A stretch of DNA of 64,000 bases from Nymphaea colorata. Taxonomy: Eukaryota; Streptophyta; Magnoliopsida; Nymphaeales; Nymphaeaceae. This document shows, piece after piece, positions 11,482-22,400 of this stretch. The DNA lies in NCBI RefSeq assembly GCF_008831285.2, contig NC_045138.2:35207115-35271114 (forward strand). The letters are read 5' to 3'. The notes beneath the pieces are model-generated. The model saw only the letters and a list, made by a program, of their open reading frames with translations, was not told the origin of the DNA and made no database searches. The position numbers and the translations under genes were made by a program. Position 1 is the first letter of the stretch, and each line of letters starts with the position of its first letter.

Positions 11482-11571
11482 GTTGCTTCTATGGCATCCC
11501 AGTTGAAGCAGGAGAGGACTGCCCTAAACGAAAAAAATTATAAAATCTCCGACTATGGAATATCAGTATGA
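11482..11571 (+). pseudogene. Orphan copy of the RHIP1 last exon
   Basis: A 90-nt frame still preceded by a good acceptor (TTTTTCTGCAG) encodes VASMASQLKQERTAL and ends ISDYGISV and TGA, parallel to the real exon at 1085..1174. No other RHIP1 exons lie nearby and the PPR gene separates it from RHIP1, so it is presumably dead despite its open frame. Splicing onto RHIP1 transcripts by long read-through is conceivable but unsupported. Confidence 0.8.
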
Positions 11572-12042
11572 GATTGTAATTCACCACTCTTCAGAAACTG
11601 CATTGTTCTCAGCTGCCCACAGGCAATTAGGGCAAAGCTGTGCACTGAATGACTTGACGTAGATGGGAGTTTTTTCAATAGCTATCCTGAGCTTTGCAAG
11701 GCATATTTCTAGTTTGCAAGCTTACTATCAATACTTGATTTTTCTTTTCTGGTTTCATGTACCACCTGTTTGAGTTTGTTTCATGTTTCCAAATAGCTTA
11801 GCCTCGATTAACCACATAATAAAGGGAAGTGGCTATGAGATTGAGAAGACTCTCCTAACTGCATCCAAGCTCATAACAGCAAACATTTGTAACTCCCTCT
11901 CCCTCCCTCCCTCCATCCCTCTCTCTCTATCTTGCTCACACGAGTGAATGCGTCGACAATACCTACTTGTGGCCATGAAAAAAGGCCTTTCTGATAGTTG
12001 CACCAAGGTCTCCATCTGAAGATTTACTATTGTAAACCTAGA

Positions 12043-12350
12043 GACGATGACGAAACTGGGCAAGAATGGTGCAGAAACATGCCCAGGGAAAACTGCTTGT
12101 GTGGTCAGCTATCAGCAGCTCTTTGAAGTTTAAATGGTCAACACGAAAACGGGGACAAAACTGGGAAAGACGTGCAGAAACGTGCCAAGGAAAAGTTCTG
12201 CTTGTGTGGTCAGCTATCAGTAGTTCTTTAAAGTTTAAATGATCAACATCATGAATGGAAGACGATAACGAAACTGGGCAAGAATGGTGCAGAAACGTGC
12301 CCAGGAAAAGTTCTGCTCGTGTGGTCAGCTATCAGCAGCCCTTTGATCGT
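12043..12350 (+). repeat. Threefold tandem array of about 100-bp units
   Basis: The block GAAACTGGGCAAGAATGG ... GTGTGGTCAGCTATCAGCAG ... TTTGAAGTTTAAA occurs three times in succession with drift. The corresponding place in the left duplicate (about 1667..1770) has a single unit, so amplification followed the duplication or units were lost on the left. Confidence 0.8.
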
Positions 12351-12469
12351 TGTTTACGTTGGACGCAGATGTAATTGTTGTTGCGTTGGCGTCATGATAG
12401 CCGCGGTAAACTTGCACCGGTGAGCATTACAACACACTTGTGAATTCAACAAACATTTTGAGGTCATTT

Positions 12470-12780
12470 TGACATGTCTCTCTCACAATCTTTAATACGA
12501 ACTAAACTTTTGGGGTGTTACAATTTCATTTCTCATCCACAGTGTGGAATGCAAGTCCGAATGTTTAACAATTCTCTGATACCACTATAACAACTCAACC
12601 TACTCTCGAGTTTGGACCCTTGATCTGATAGATCTCAACCTGCCTCTTAAGAAATTCGATTTTAATCTCAAAAGGGTTATGAACTAAGACAAACAACTAC
12701 TTTAACAATACTTTTTATAATTTTTTTTTTCCTCATAGTCTTCAATACCGATTTAAATTTTTGGAATGTTATAGATACAT
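12470..12780 (-). mobile_element. Probable LTR-element fragment with primer-binding-site remnant
   Basis: Read on the minus strand there is TGTTATAGTGGTATCAGAGA around 12575..12595, which resembles an LTR end followed by an initiator-Met primer-binding site. A second LTR-like end (GGGGTGTTACA) lies near 12513. This block is absent from the left duplicate. No coding remnant or clean target duplication seen. Confidence 0.4.
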
Positions 12781-13184
12781 TTATAACATTGCAATCAGCA
12801 GCTTTGAAGCCAATATTACAACATTGTTTTTACATTGCACAGAGTTTCGCCGAATGATTGGCGCGTTTCAGCACACTTATGAGTTCAGCAAACATTTTGA
12901 GGCCTTCGGCAACATGAAGAACCAAATGCAAGAAGCATAACAAAATAATATATTGGATGGCTGTTTAGACCTGTAGAACACTTAAGACATGGGAAAGTGA
13001 ATAGAATAAGGTGGAGTGGACGTCTGACTGTCTGAGCGTCGACCCCTCTAAAGTCTGCGTAGCATGTTATAGTCAAAGAGCGACTGTTCGTTTGTCATTC
13101 ACGTAACCGTGGACATCAGACGGTGAAATATACGTGCCTTCAAAAGTTCGAGACAAAGTTCCATCTCATCAAACCGGGTCAGCT

Positions 13185-15708
13185 TCAAAATTTAAACGGA
13201 TTCTTATAAACCTTCAAGACCAAACGACAAGTTAACGAAACCCGGGTCCCAGTCCTGTATATATTTTTCTGCTTGATATCAGTTACTGTTTCTGCCGCTG
13301 ACTCTGACTCTGAGATCGAAACAGATAGCTGCCCAAGATCCTTCCAAGCATCCAGAAAATTAACAGCCTGACACCAAGCAAAGAACATACAAGATTTATT
13401 GTTGAAAACATGTACAGACCCACACAAGCCTGTTCTTGAAGCAAAAGAAACCAAAAGCTATGTCACAAGGATAAGCCTGTTCTTGAAAGCAAAAGATATG
13501 TCACAGGGATAAGGGTACCAAATGCAGGTGTGAGTACAGGTGTGGGTGCAGATGCCGGTGCAGTCTGCAGATGCAAATTCTGGTAAGTTTCAAAAAAAAT
13601 TGAGCATATATATATATATAATCTAATTTTATTTGTCAACATTGAAAGTTCGATTAAATAAAATGAAAGCAAGAAAGAGAAAAGAGGAAAAAGAAGATAA
13701 AAGGAAAAGATAAAAGAAGAAAAAAAATTGAAAAAAAGAGAGCAAATGTTATCACAGCGAGCTGCACCCGCACCCTACCCGCATCGACTCAGGTGCCTTC
13801 CCAATTTTGGCGCATCTGATTAAATGTAAATAGATCTTGATCTTATTTTATTTGTCGGTCTTCGTTCTACGAGTCGAGTCATCATTGTAGGTCTTCGACT
13901 CTTCGTTATGCGAGTCATCATTCTCACTAAAGCTAGCAACTTAAACTACTTTAACTAGTCCTTACATCATAGATGACGATAACAACACTTTTACCTGGTC
14001 TACTCGGTGAAGGTTGGAATCTTCTATGCCATGCAAGTAGTCTGAAAACCATCACGGGTTCAATACTTGAGGAACGGTGAAAATGAAAACCACGGAATCA
14101 AAAGAAGTCAACAACCTGAATATGCGTTATCTTTGAAAATCAGCAAACTCCGCGGCATCATGATGACTGAGAAATGATGCCCAAATTTTCTCTGTGAACA
14201 GCTCACTTCCATTGGGCCATAGTCTGCGTCTGCGGTTGAGAAGTTTTCAGCATCAGATATTATCGCACCACTTCCTTCCGGAATATTAGCAGTTTCTATT
14301 AAACTTTGATGCGGAGAAAAATTTAACACCACAGGTGATCCAAGGGACAAAACGGCAACAACTGGATAATAGGCAGGCCCGTCTTGATGAGGCTGAAGAC
14401 CATCAATTGAAAATGCACAGTTAATTCGTCAAACATAACTACATCATGTCATCAACAAACAATTAAGTCGCATAGAGTTATACCATGATGCCTTGATCAG
14501 GCAAGTATTCATTGATGAGCACATGATTGATTGGCGACGGGAACAAACCAGTCCCCCCACATATTTTTCCAGTTACTTTCGTAAGCCAAGGGGGCACTGC
14601 AAGAAAGGCAGGACATGAGTACACGAAAGAAAAATGGATAAAAAGAATAGAAAAAATTCAAAGAACCAAAAAGGCAAACAAGTAAGATGGACAACGCTGC
14701 AAAACAATCAGTTCAAAAGCTAACACACAAGAGTGCGGAAGCATTACAAAATTTGAAGTTTGTTCCAAACTTGAATAGATTCACAAAGCAACATATCAAC
14801 AATAATTTGGTAGACCACTTGTCGAGGGGCAAGCACCAGTTACTAAGCAGTCTTAAAGCCACAGAAGATGGACTCAAGGGTGATATGTGATTATCATGCA
14901 ACGAGAGACGGAAAGGATTAAACGAGCATCAATTGGGTGGGAATGTGAATCCATTCGAAGGAAATTACCAGATTGACGCCCCAAGAGAGGCTTCACTTAC
15001 CAAACACGCAAGCCATCTCCATCTAAAACCTAAACTCCACTTCAGATTACTTCTCTATTACAGATGATATCTGAATTGACATTTTGGAAATAACAGTGCC
15101 TAACAATACGACGAGTCGTTGCAATTGTTGTCTCGAGGCACTACAATATAATTCAACATGGCGCTCGAGAAATCATCGACAAGTCACTTTTGCTTGTTAT
15201 GGGCCACAAAACCCCACGCAGTGGCAGGTTTTCAATGACGTCCTCAGGGAGAAGCGCCTTTTTTTTTTTTTTTTCTCTCTTTCGGAATTAGAGAGTCAAG
15301 TGAACTCTTAAACAACTTACGTTCTTGTGGAAGCAGACCCTTTTCATGGACAATACCCCCTGTTACACACAAAAAACACAATCAATCGACAAAGGGAGAC
15401 CACGGGAGAAAAGATAAAGGATGCTAAACCAGATCAAACCCCAATTTTGAAGACGCCGATTCCTCAAGGTTTTCCATTTCGAAACCGGGACATTGTTAAT
15501 CTGAAACAGGTGAAAAAAAAATCAGAATCCTGATGTGGAACCTACTTTGAGACGAAAACCAAGCGAAGGAAGTGAGCACGTGTGATAAGAAGATCATTAC
15601 ATCATCGAGGAGCTTAGACTCTTCCGCCCCATCTACGAAGTCGGGAATATAGAAGACCGTCGGGACGGAGCCCACCACATAATCTCCAAAATTGGGGATC
15701 GCTTCCAT
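13185..15708 (-). CDS. ALKBH6: ALKBH6-like Fe(II)/2-oxoglutarate dioxygenase
   Basis: Seven exons on the minus strand: 15601..15708, 15440..15500, 15321..15359, 14484..14596, 14116..14392, 13995..14041 and 13185..13367. They sum to 828 nt (275 aa plus stop), all with GT-AG introns and agreeing phases. Start MEAIPNFGDYVVGSVPTVFY; iron ligands H109 and D111 (PHQDG) and H203 (YLHGI); 2-oxoglutarate-binding arginines R257 and R263 in TRVSLTCR; end KVYKNPFKF. The order matches plant ALKBH6, an AlkB-family oxygenase proposed to act on methylated RNA or DNA; the exact substrate is unsettled. It is some 30 residues longer than I recall for the Arabidopsis protein, mainly from an acidic insert in exon 5 (EGSGAIISDAENFSTADADY) and a serine/glutamate-rich stretch in exon 7. 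Convergent to RHIP1 in the ancestral arrangement; a dead last-exon copy lies at 2933..3100. Confidence 0.92.
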
Positions 15709-17126
15709 CGCAGGCCCTTCCTACTCACGAAAATCCTACTCGTCATATGGACTCTAGAAACATAAAAATATTATACCAAGGCGACGCCCATTCTGCGACA
15801 CGGATGTCGTTGAACCTAAACAACCAAAAAAGTCGGCTTGCGTCTTCTATGGGAGGACAAGGTTTGATGCGGTAATAAGTTTCTTTCACCCCGTCTGGAA
15901 AACTCAAGTGGCCAACGCTACATCTGCCCCACATCTCCTCTAGCGTACAGGACTGAAGCCCTAAACAGAGCAACATTTTGTTCACATAAGTTTCTCTTCC
16001 ATCGCGGTAAGGAACTCAAACGTACGGATCAGGTTAGATGTTTTCTAACAAACACTAACTGAAATCCTATTAATTGAGTTGAACGCCCTCTGTGACGGTA
16101 AATATGAGCTTCACCTTCTCCCTTTTTAAAATACAGGCCTCCTTTTCTTAACAGCTGTCAAACGAAGTTTGCTTCGTAATAGGAGGAGGAGCTGTCCTTC
16201 GGTAGAAATGACGTTGGTGCTAAACAAATTCTGAAACACTTTTGTACCTGAAAAACAAATGAAAAAAAAAAAAAAATAGATGAACCTTGGATAGAAATTG
16301 TTTAAAATATTCATGAATTACAACTCAAATTTGGAAATTTACATTTAAAGTGCCAGGGCTAACCAAATACCTCTTAAAATCACTACTATATGTGAAGTGA
16401 GTTATATGTTAACCAACACCCATAAGAGGGAACGGCACGAAAGCCATTCGCCCCTCCCACGCTTACGTGTTGGCATTCACATTTGCTTTCATAGCCATAA
16501 TAAATACTTTTCTAGTTGACCGTTTACGTGCCTAATCAACACTTTTACGAGGACTGCACAACCTGGTATTTTGGCTGGCTATTACTGGACATTTGGATGT
16601 TAAGCAAAAACCATTTTCCTTTTTGCCCTTAGGGGGGGGGTCTTTCCTTTTATAGATTAAGGTCTTTCTGGTCATTTCATGCCCAGTACATCCTTTTATA
16701 GGTCGTACATATAACCTACTTATGTCTGGTAAATGTTAGTCTGTTCAACCCACAGCACCAATGTTGTAAAAGGTGAAAAAGCGAAGCGAGGCGTTGTTGA
16801 GCTTCTTAGAAGCTAGGCGACGCGATGCGTTAATCTTTCACGAACAAATTGGTTCAACGGACAGTGAGGTGATAGATTATTCTAGTTAGAACGAAAGTGA
16901 AGTGCCAGATTATTCTAGGTAGAACGAAGTGAAGTGGTAGATTATATTATCGTGATAGATTAATTATCTAGTTTAACAAATGCTTCTATTACAAGCCCTT
17001 TTCGTGCATGACTAACATGCATATCATCGGACGGCTCTCCGGCGGACACGCTGCTCATGTTTGCCAGCATCTCTCGGCGACGTGTCCGACATGTGACGGC
17101 AGAATATCTGTGTAAAGATTGCCTTC
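15709..17126. other. Upstream region of ALKBH6 and spacer
   Basis: Presumed ALKBH6 promoter near 15.7-16.1 kb. A minus-strand frame at 15743..15985 has no recognisable domain and I do not call it. Repeat-like sequence with GCGAAGCGAGGCG words, typical of dispersed plant repeats, begins near 16760. Confidence 0.4.
16862..16965 (+). repeat. Three imperfect tandem units of about 35 bp
   Basis: Successive units share AGTGA(A/G)GTG, AGATTAT(T) and a GAACGAA-type spacer, each somewhat diverged. Confidence 0.6.
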
Positions 17127-17207
17127 TTGCGTATTCATCGTTTTGTGATCGGAAGGGGAGGAACTGTGGTGGCGGCGGCTAGTTGTTGCAGAGAGGCGGC
17201 TGGAAGG

Positions 17208-17490
17208 ATGCCTGGGTTAACGATTGGCGATACCATTCCCAACGTTGAAGCGGATTGTACTCGTGGAAGAATAAGGCTTCATGAATATGTGGATGATAGT
17301 TGGACCATCATCTCTTCGCACCCTGGTATTAAAGATGCATTTTTCTTTCTTTCTTTCTTCATCCAACCGAAGACTACTCTGTCTCCATCAGAAAAAGAGT
17401 CAAAGAACCCTCTCTCACTCCCTCTGTGCCTCTCATAAATCGATGATCTTTTGAGCAGGGGACTTCACACCATGACCGAGCTGGGAAGGA
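17208..17490 (+). pseudogene. 1-Cys peroxiredoxin (PER1-type) 5-prime fragment
   Basis: From ATG 17208 the frame [12 protein letters not shown] ... [12 protein letters not shown] matches the first exon of plant 1-Cys peroxiredoxins and ends at a GT donor at 17326. After an AG at 17458 the next exon begins GDFTP, but a short deletion fuses this to ACCGAGCTGGG. The segment with the peroxidatic cysteine is removed and a TGA comes into frame. No later exons follow. The family reduces hydrogen peroxide and is typical of seeds; this copy cannot. Confidence 0.8.
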
Positions 17491-17650
17491 ACTTTGCTGT
17501 ATTATGCCGACAGAAATGTATATATAACTTTTTGCAGAATTAGCATGCAATTTCGAAATGAAATCTTCAATATCAGTTAAAACTGTGCGACTCATGTGTT
17601 CCACTACAAGCCAACTGACTTTGTAATCTTACTTTCTAATGCACCTATCA

Positions 17651-17740
17651 GAATTTGGGTTGAGCGGAAAGGTATCAACTAAAGTTGATGTTTATAGTTA
17701 TGGCGTTCTTCTCCTGGGGACATTCACATTGCACAAGAAG
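17651..17740 (+). pseudogene. Receptor-like kinase domain fragment
   Basis: The frame reads EFGLSGKVSTKVDVYSYGVLLLGTFT, the subdomain VIII-IX region of plant leucine-rich-repeat receptor kinases (consensus EYGxxGxVSTxGDVYSYGxLLLE). It is followed by KKK and a threonine-like remnant, then by a 26-bp tandem duplication (AAACCTACAGTTGCAATG). Only about 30 codons survive. Confidence 0.7.
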
Positions 17741-17820
17741 AAAACCTACAGTTGCAATGTTTGCCGGAAACCTACAGTTGCAATGTTTGCCGGTGATTTT
17801 AGCAATTAATTAATCTGTCC

Positions 17821-17935
17821 TTGAGGCGTACGCCTCAAGCACTGAACTTGCCACATATGGAGGCGTACGCCTCTTCCATATGAGGCGCACGCTTCAGGGA
17901 TGCGTGCGCCTCACACCCCTGCCTCAAGGCATTTT
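17821..17935. repeat. Cluster of GAGGCGTACGCCTC palindromes
   Basis: CTTGAGGCGTACGCCTCAAG is a perfect 20-nt palindrome. A second core (GGAGGCGTACGCCTC) lies about 40 bp on within ATATGG/CCATAT arms, and degenerate GAGGCGCACGC and GCGTGCGCCTC words follow. This could form hairpins or be the end of a dispersed repeat. Confidence 0.7.
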
Positions 17936-18036
17936 AAAAAAAAAAAACGCCTTGACTCGTTTATATGTTGTAAGAAGCGTACATTGCACAGTACTGTTTA
18001 CAGGGCACAGTTTTTCTCACCAATGAGGTCGCCCAC

Positions 18037-18288
18037 TCAATGCATGCCCTCCGCACCACTTTCATCATCCTCAAATTGGACATCTTCAAGGAACTGTGCG
18101 TGCAGTGTGGAGGGAAGTAAAGGAACTGCCTGTCGGTACGGTTGGAGATGGGGTGGACCATACTCATCCCATATTGCATTATCAAATTTTTGACCCATCA
18201 GGCGTATATCAACGTTTCGGGCAAGGCCCGAGAAGGCCGGATGACTAGCAAAACCAGCAGCAGGAAGCTTTATGTTGCCATAGGTCAA
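18037..18288 (-). other. Unidentified coding-like fragment
   Basis: An 83-codon minus-strand frame contains GLARNVDIRLMGQKFDNAIW and DEYGPPHLQPYRQAVPLLP, ending in an acidic tail. The composition looks protein-like and could be an exon or fragment of a duplicated gene, but I do not recognise the family. A degenerate antisense frame overlaps it. It sits beside two clear gene fragments, so a third fragment is plausible. Confidence 0.3.
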
Positions 18289-18612
18289 CTCTCAACTTTA
18301 GGCCCACATAGTTGACAAAGTCATTTCATGGGGTTTGCCTACTCTTATGATTTAAGAAAAACGATAAGGATGAATCAACTTCCTGGATGGAATGGTACTG
18401 ATTCACTGAACGGAAACAAAGCCGATATTGATTCTCAATGCGCTCACTTCGTTAAGGATTTTGTTTCTTACAATAAAAAGCAGCCTTGACTCCACCAAAA
18501 GTATGGAAAAGAAGATAAAAAAAAAAAGTATTTACAGGTCACCTGAAAAAAATCCGAAATACACATCAGATTAGCCCACAAGTTGGTGCCTCGATCACCT
18601 TGAACACATTAA

Positions 18613-19376
18613 CTATTTTCTAATCTGGGTAAATCGATCTGACAGTGGGCTTGGAGCGAGATTGCTGCCACTGGAGGCACTACCTCCAGGTTTGCTGCTG
18701 AAACCACTGAAGCCACCTGTGCAACGCCAAAGCAAATTCGGCTGTCAAGAAATGACTGACTACAGAGAAATTAGCATGAATGGTTTTGCTATTACACAAT
18801 CGGTAAAGTTCCAAGGTAGGTCTCATCGTTGTGAAAACAAGGTACACTCACAAATCCAGAGGTTTTGAAAAAAAAAAAAAAAAGAATCACGCAAGGAAAT
18901 TTCCTCACGGGGATATTGCATCTATACTCCATGCTCAATGATGAAACAAAACCTACAAGGACTCAGACCAGCCCTGGCCTGTCAGAACCAGACCCAACCT
19001 TGATAAGGCCAGACAAAGCCCCATCTAAGCTCAAGCTGATCTCAGCTAAGCTGCACCAAATCCTGGCTTGTTAATATATTGCTTACCCGATCAGGCCCAG
19101 CCCAGCCCAATTGATAATGGCTAACTGATACCAGTAGTGGAGCTATGTGTGGGCTGGTGCAGGCGACTGCCCACGCCAGCCCCCGAAAAATTTTACCATG
19201 AGGGAGCTGGACCTGGGTCCAGCCAGATGTGGTGGCCAGACCAAACTCATGTCAATGCCCACAGGCACCAAACCCACTAAGGTTAGTGCCCCTGATAAAA
19301 TTTTCTAACTCTGCCACTGACTGACACTGTAGTAGTGGCCCCCTCCAAGCGAAAAAGCCCCCAACAATGAGGGAGC

Positions 19377-19418
<42 letters not shown>

Positions 19419-22400
19419 TTTCAGCTTCTTTTCCTATCTTCTTTCATTAGGAAAGGGAGGGATTCAATGATGGGAAGGACGTTTCAAGTTCTTTCCCCCA
19501 TCCTCTTAAAAGACAAAGGTTAGGTTTTATTTTTTTTTTTGAAATGCAAACAAAAACTTCTATCTAAACATTACGAAACTGTTACTAGTATTACCAATGT
19601 GTTATTTTTTACAATTTTTAATAAGCCTAACTTATTTAGGCTTAATCAAGAAATTTAGGTTGAAGCCAATGAACAGACCAGACCTGTTAGGCCGAGTCGA
19701 GTCCTGGATCCCTGACCAGGCTTGGCATAGAATTTACATCCCAAGCTCAGGTAGGGCCACCACAGGTCAGTTATGAAACCGAGCCTGGGTCATAACTAGG
19801 TAAGGAGTTTAGCGGTTACCATTAGTTTGCACTTAAAAAAGGGGAAAAGAAAACTCATGAAGTGCAGGCTTCAACAACCTATGCAGGAATTAGCTATCAT
19901 AAACTTAAAACAAATATTTCAGAAATTAAATTTCTACCTGTACTTGCACCAGCACCAGCAAATCCACCGCCAGCTGAAGCTGCAGCAGCAAATCCACCAC
20001 CAGTAGCAGCTCCAGCAAAACCACCTCCACCAGATGCCGCAGCAGAAAATCCACCACTAGTAGCAGCTCCAGCAAATCCACCTCCAAATGCATTTGGAGA
20101 AGCAAGTCCTGCTCCAGGTAATCCGACACCAAACTGTCTTGATTGCCCAAAAGATCCAAGAACTGAACCCAGAGACTGCTGCCCCCCTCCAATCTGAGCA
20201 GGTTGCCCAAATGAATTGTTGACAGGCATTGCATTTTTCATTCCACCGAAAGCTCCAGAAAACAGGTTCGAACCACTTGGCTTAGATAGCTGGGCAGGCA
20301 AAGTAAAGGAAGCTGGTTTAAAGAGTTCACCATTAGGACTTGACATGGAAATTCCAGTGTTTGCTTGTGTAGAGACAGAAAATGAGCCACCAAAAATGTT
20401 ACTTTTGGGTGCATTTGAGATGGTCGAGCCAAGACCAAAGCCATCCAGTGATCCAAGGTTCAATGTGGTTGTGGAATCTGAAAGTTCTTCTTCCATCTCA
20501 TCTTCTTGGACAGTCGTTGTATCCATATTTTCAGCCACCAACGTGCTAACAGTTGTTTGTTGAGAGCTTAAAGAGATACTAGATGAAGAACCAAACAAGT
20601 TGGATGAACTGCCAAGAGAAAATCCTGTTGAAACTCCAGCGATAGAGATTGTTGCGGGTGTTGGCAAGAAATCCGCTTTTGAAACAATAGTGCCTTCATC
20701 AGGTTTCTGAGGGCTCGATTTTGACACATCAGAGGTCCGCACTGTTTCATGAAGGCCATGGGTTGCACGGCCATCAGCTAAGCCAACTGTATGAAGTGAA
20801 AGTGACCCCTTTGGATGGTCCAGGTCAACATACACTGGTGATGAAGCTGGTGCTAGTATTGCACTGGATGAAGCTCCAGATGACAGAATTGGTGCTGAGG
20901 TTGCAGATGATGAACTTGGGGACACCGAAAATAATGGATTACTTGGTGGCAGTAGTGATGAAATTGATGTCTCAGCAGATGATGAGAAAGCTGAAGCCGA
21001 TCCCGTGGATGCTAATGCTTGAAAAGAGGATAGAATAGGTGGAGCTAATGTAGGTTCAGAAACTGTGGCCATTAATAAAACTTCGCTGGACTGGACCCTT
21101 TCAGTATCTGCACTCATCTGCCTTGTTGCTTCACACAAACCAACAGTAGTTGTAGAAGAAAATGAATGAACATATAAAGGCTTACTTAAACTTGAAGTTG
21201 TTCCTAACGGCGAAAATGCTGAAACAGGCGACGGTACAAGCAAAGTGGATACAGGTGATGTGGGCACTGAAGAGGATGTAGATTTAGGTAGGATAGATGT
21301 CCCAGTTGATAGAGTTTTGGTAGCTTGAGCACTGCCTGTGCTATGAGTTGATTGTAATGCTTCCATCAAGGGACCAGCTGGTAGCAGTGACGGATATTTT
21401 GATGAAATGCACTTAGATTTTGAAACCGGCAAACTATGCTCCAAACCTGCTTCATATTTATGGTTGTCGTCTTCTAGCTTTTCACCAGAAAAACCTGCGT
21501 ACTGAAGACTTGCATGGGCAGCAGCTTTCCCTTGTTCTATCACTTCTGACGGAACTTGCATGATTCTTGACTGCTCACTCAGCTTGGAGTTAAAGATATG
21601 TGCACTGGCACCTGTTTTAGCAGCAAAATATGCTTGTCCTGTTGAGTTAACGGCCCCCTTAGCACTGGGAACTGCACTGCTTTTCCCATGATAGGTTATA
21701 CTACCTTCAATATTAGCACTGTGGAGAGTTGACAATGGCACAGAAAATGTTGATGGAAGGATATTTGCCCTCAGAACAGACGTTCCAGGAGAATCTGATG
21801 CTAAATTACTTGGTGCTTCATATGTAGATTTGGACTCGTTGAAAGAAAAGTGAAGTGGCATTTTGGAACTCCACTTCTTAGCCTCAAAACAATTATCTAT
21901 ACATGAAAAAATTAGCATTCCAATAATTAACAACAGATAAAATACAAGTTACACAGTCCAATGAACATAGTCATTAAGATCTGAAATAGTACCTTTACTT
22001 GCAGGGTACTGGTCATGCAAATGGCTATTCGTAGATGGCAGCGCCACGGAAACTGCCGAATCCTTATCAGAAGATCCAACAAGTCCTGCTTCTGAATTAA
22101 ACACCCCTTTGTTCTTCTCAAGAGAGAACTTATCTACGGTAACAACTGGAAATTCCTCTTTCAAAATCCTCTTAACTATTGTTTTTGGAGGATCAAAGCG
22201 AACCAAATGCTGCACAAGACCAAGAACGTCCATGAGCATAAACATACCCCTTCCAATAAAAAAATTTGATTGGGTGCAACTAGCTATACATAACAAAGAC
22301 ATGTAATAATTGCTCGAGTTTATTGATGCTGAGTATTGGGTCACATCACTGCTAATTATGCAACTACGGTTTCATGTCTGCATATTATATGCATATGTAC

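Larger units (their letters stand above)
11284..13367 (+). repeat. Segmental duplication, right copy (RHIP1 tail plus ALKBH6 tail)
   Basis: Direct-orientation partner of 887..3100. It starts inside what was the last RHIP1 intron and runs to the acceptor side of the last ALKBH6 exon. Here the ALKBH6 exon is the functional one and the RHIP1 exon is orphaned. The copy differs from the left one by a threefold tandem array at about 12043..12350 and an insertion at about 12380..12780. Confidence 0.85.

Noticed and set aside
13185-13454. An independent 89-codon minus-strand gene
   Set aside because: The part after the AG acceptor is the last ALKBH6 exon; the N-terminal part is intron.
20216-20563. 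A 115-codon plus-strand frame and similar ones at 19862 and 20721
   Set aside because: Antisense to NUP214 exon 17, whose low-complexity serine/glycine coding keeps the opposite strand open.
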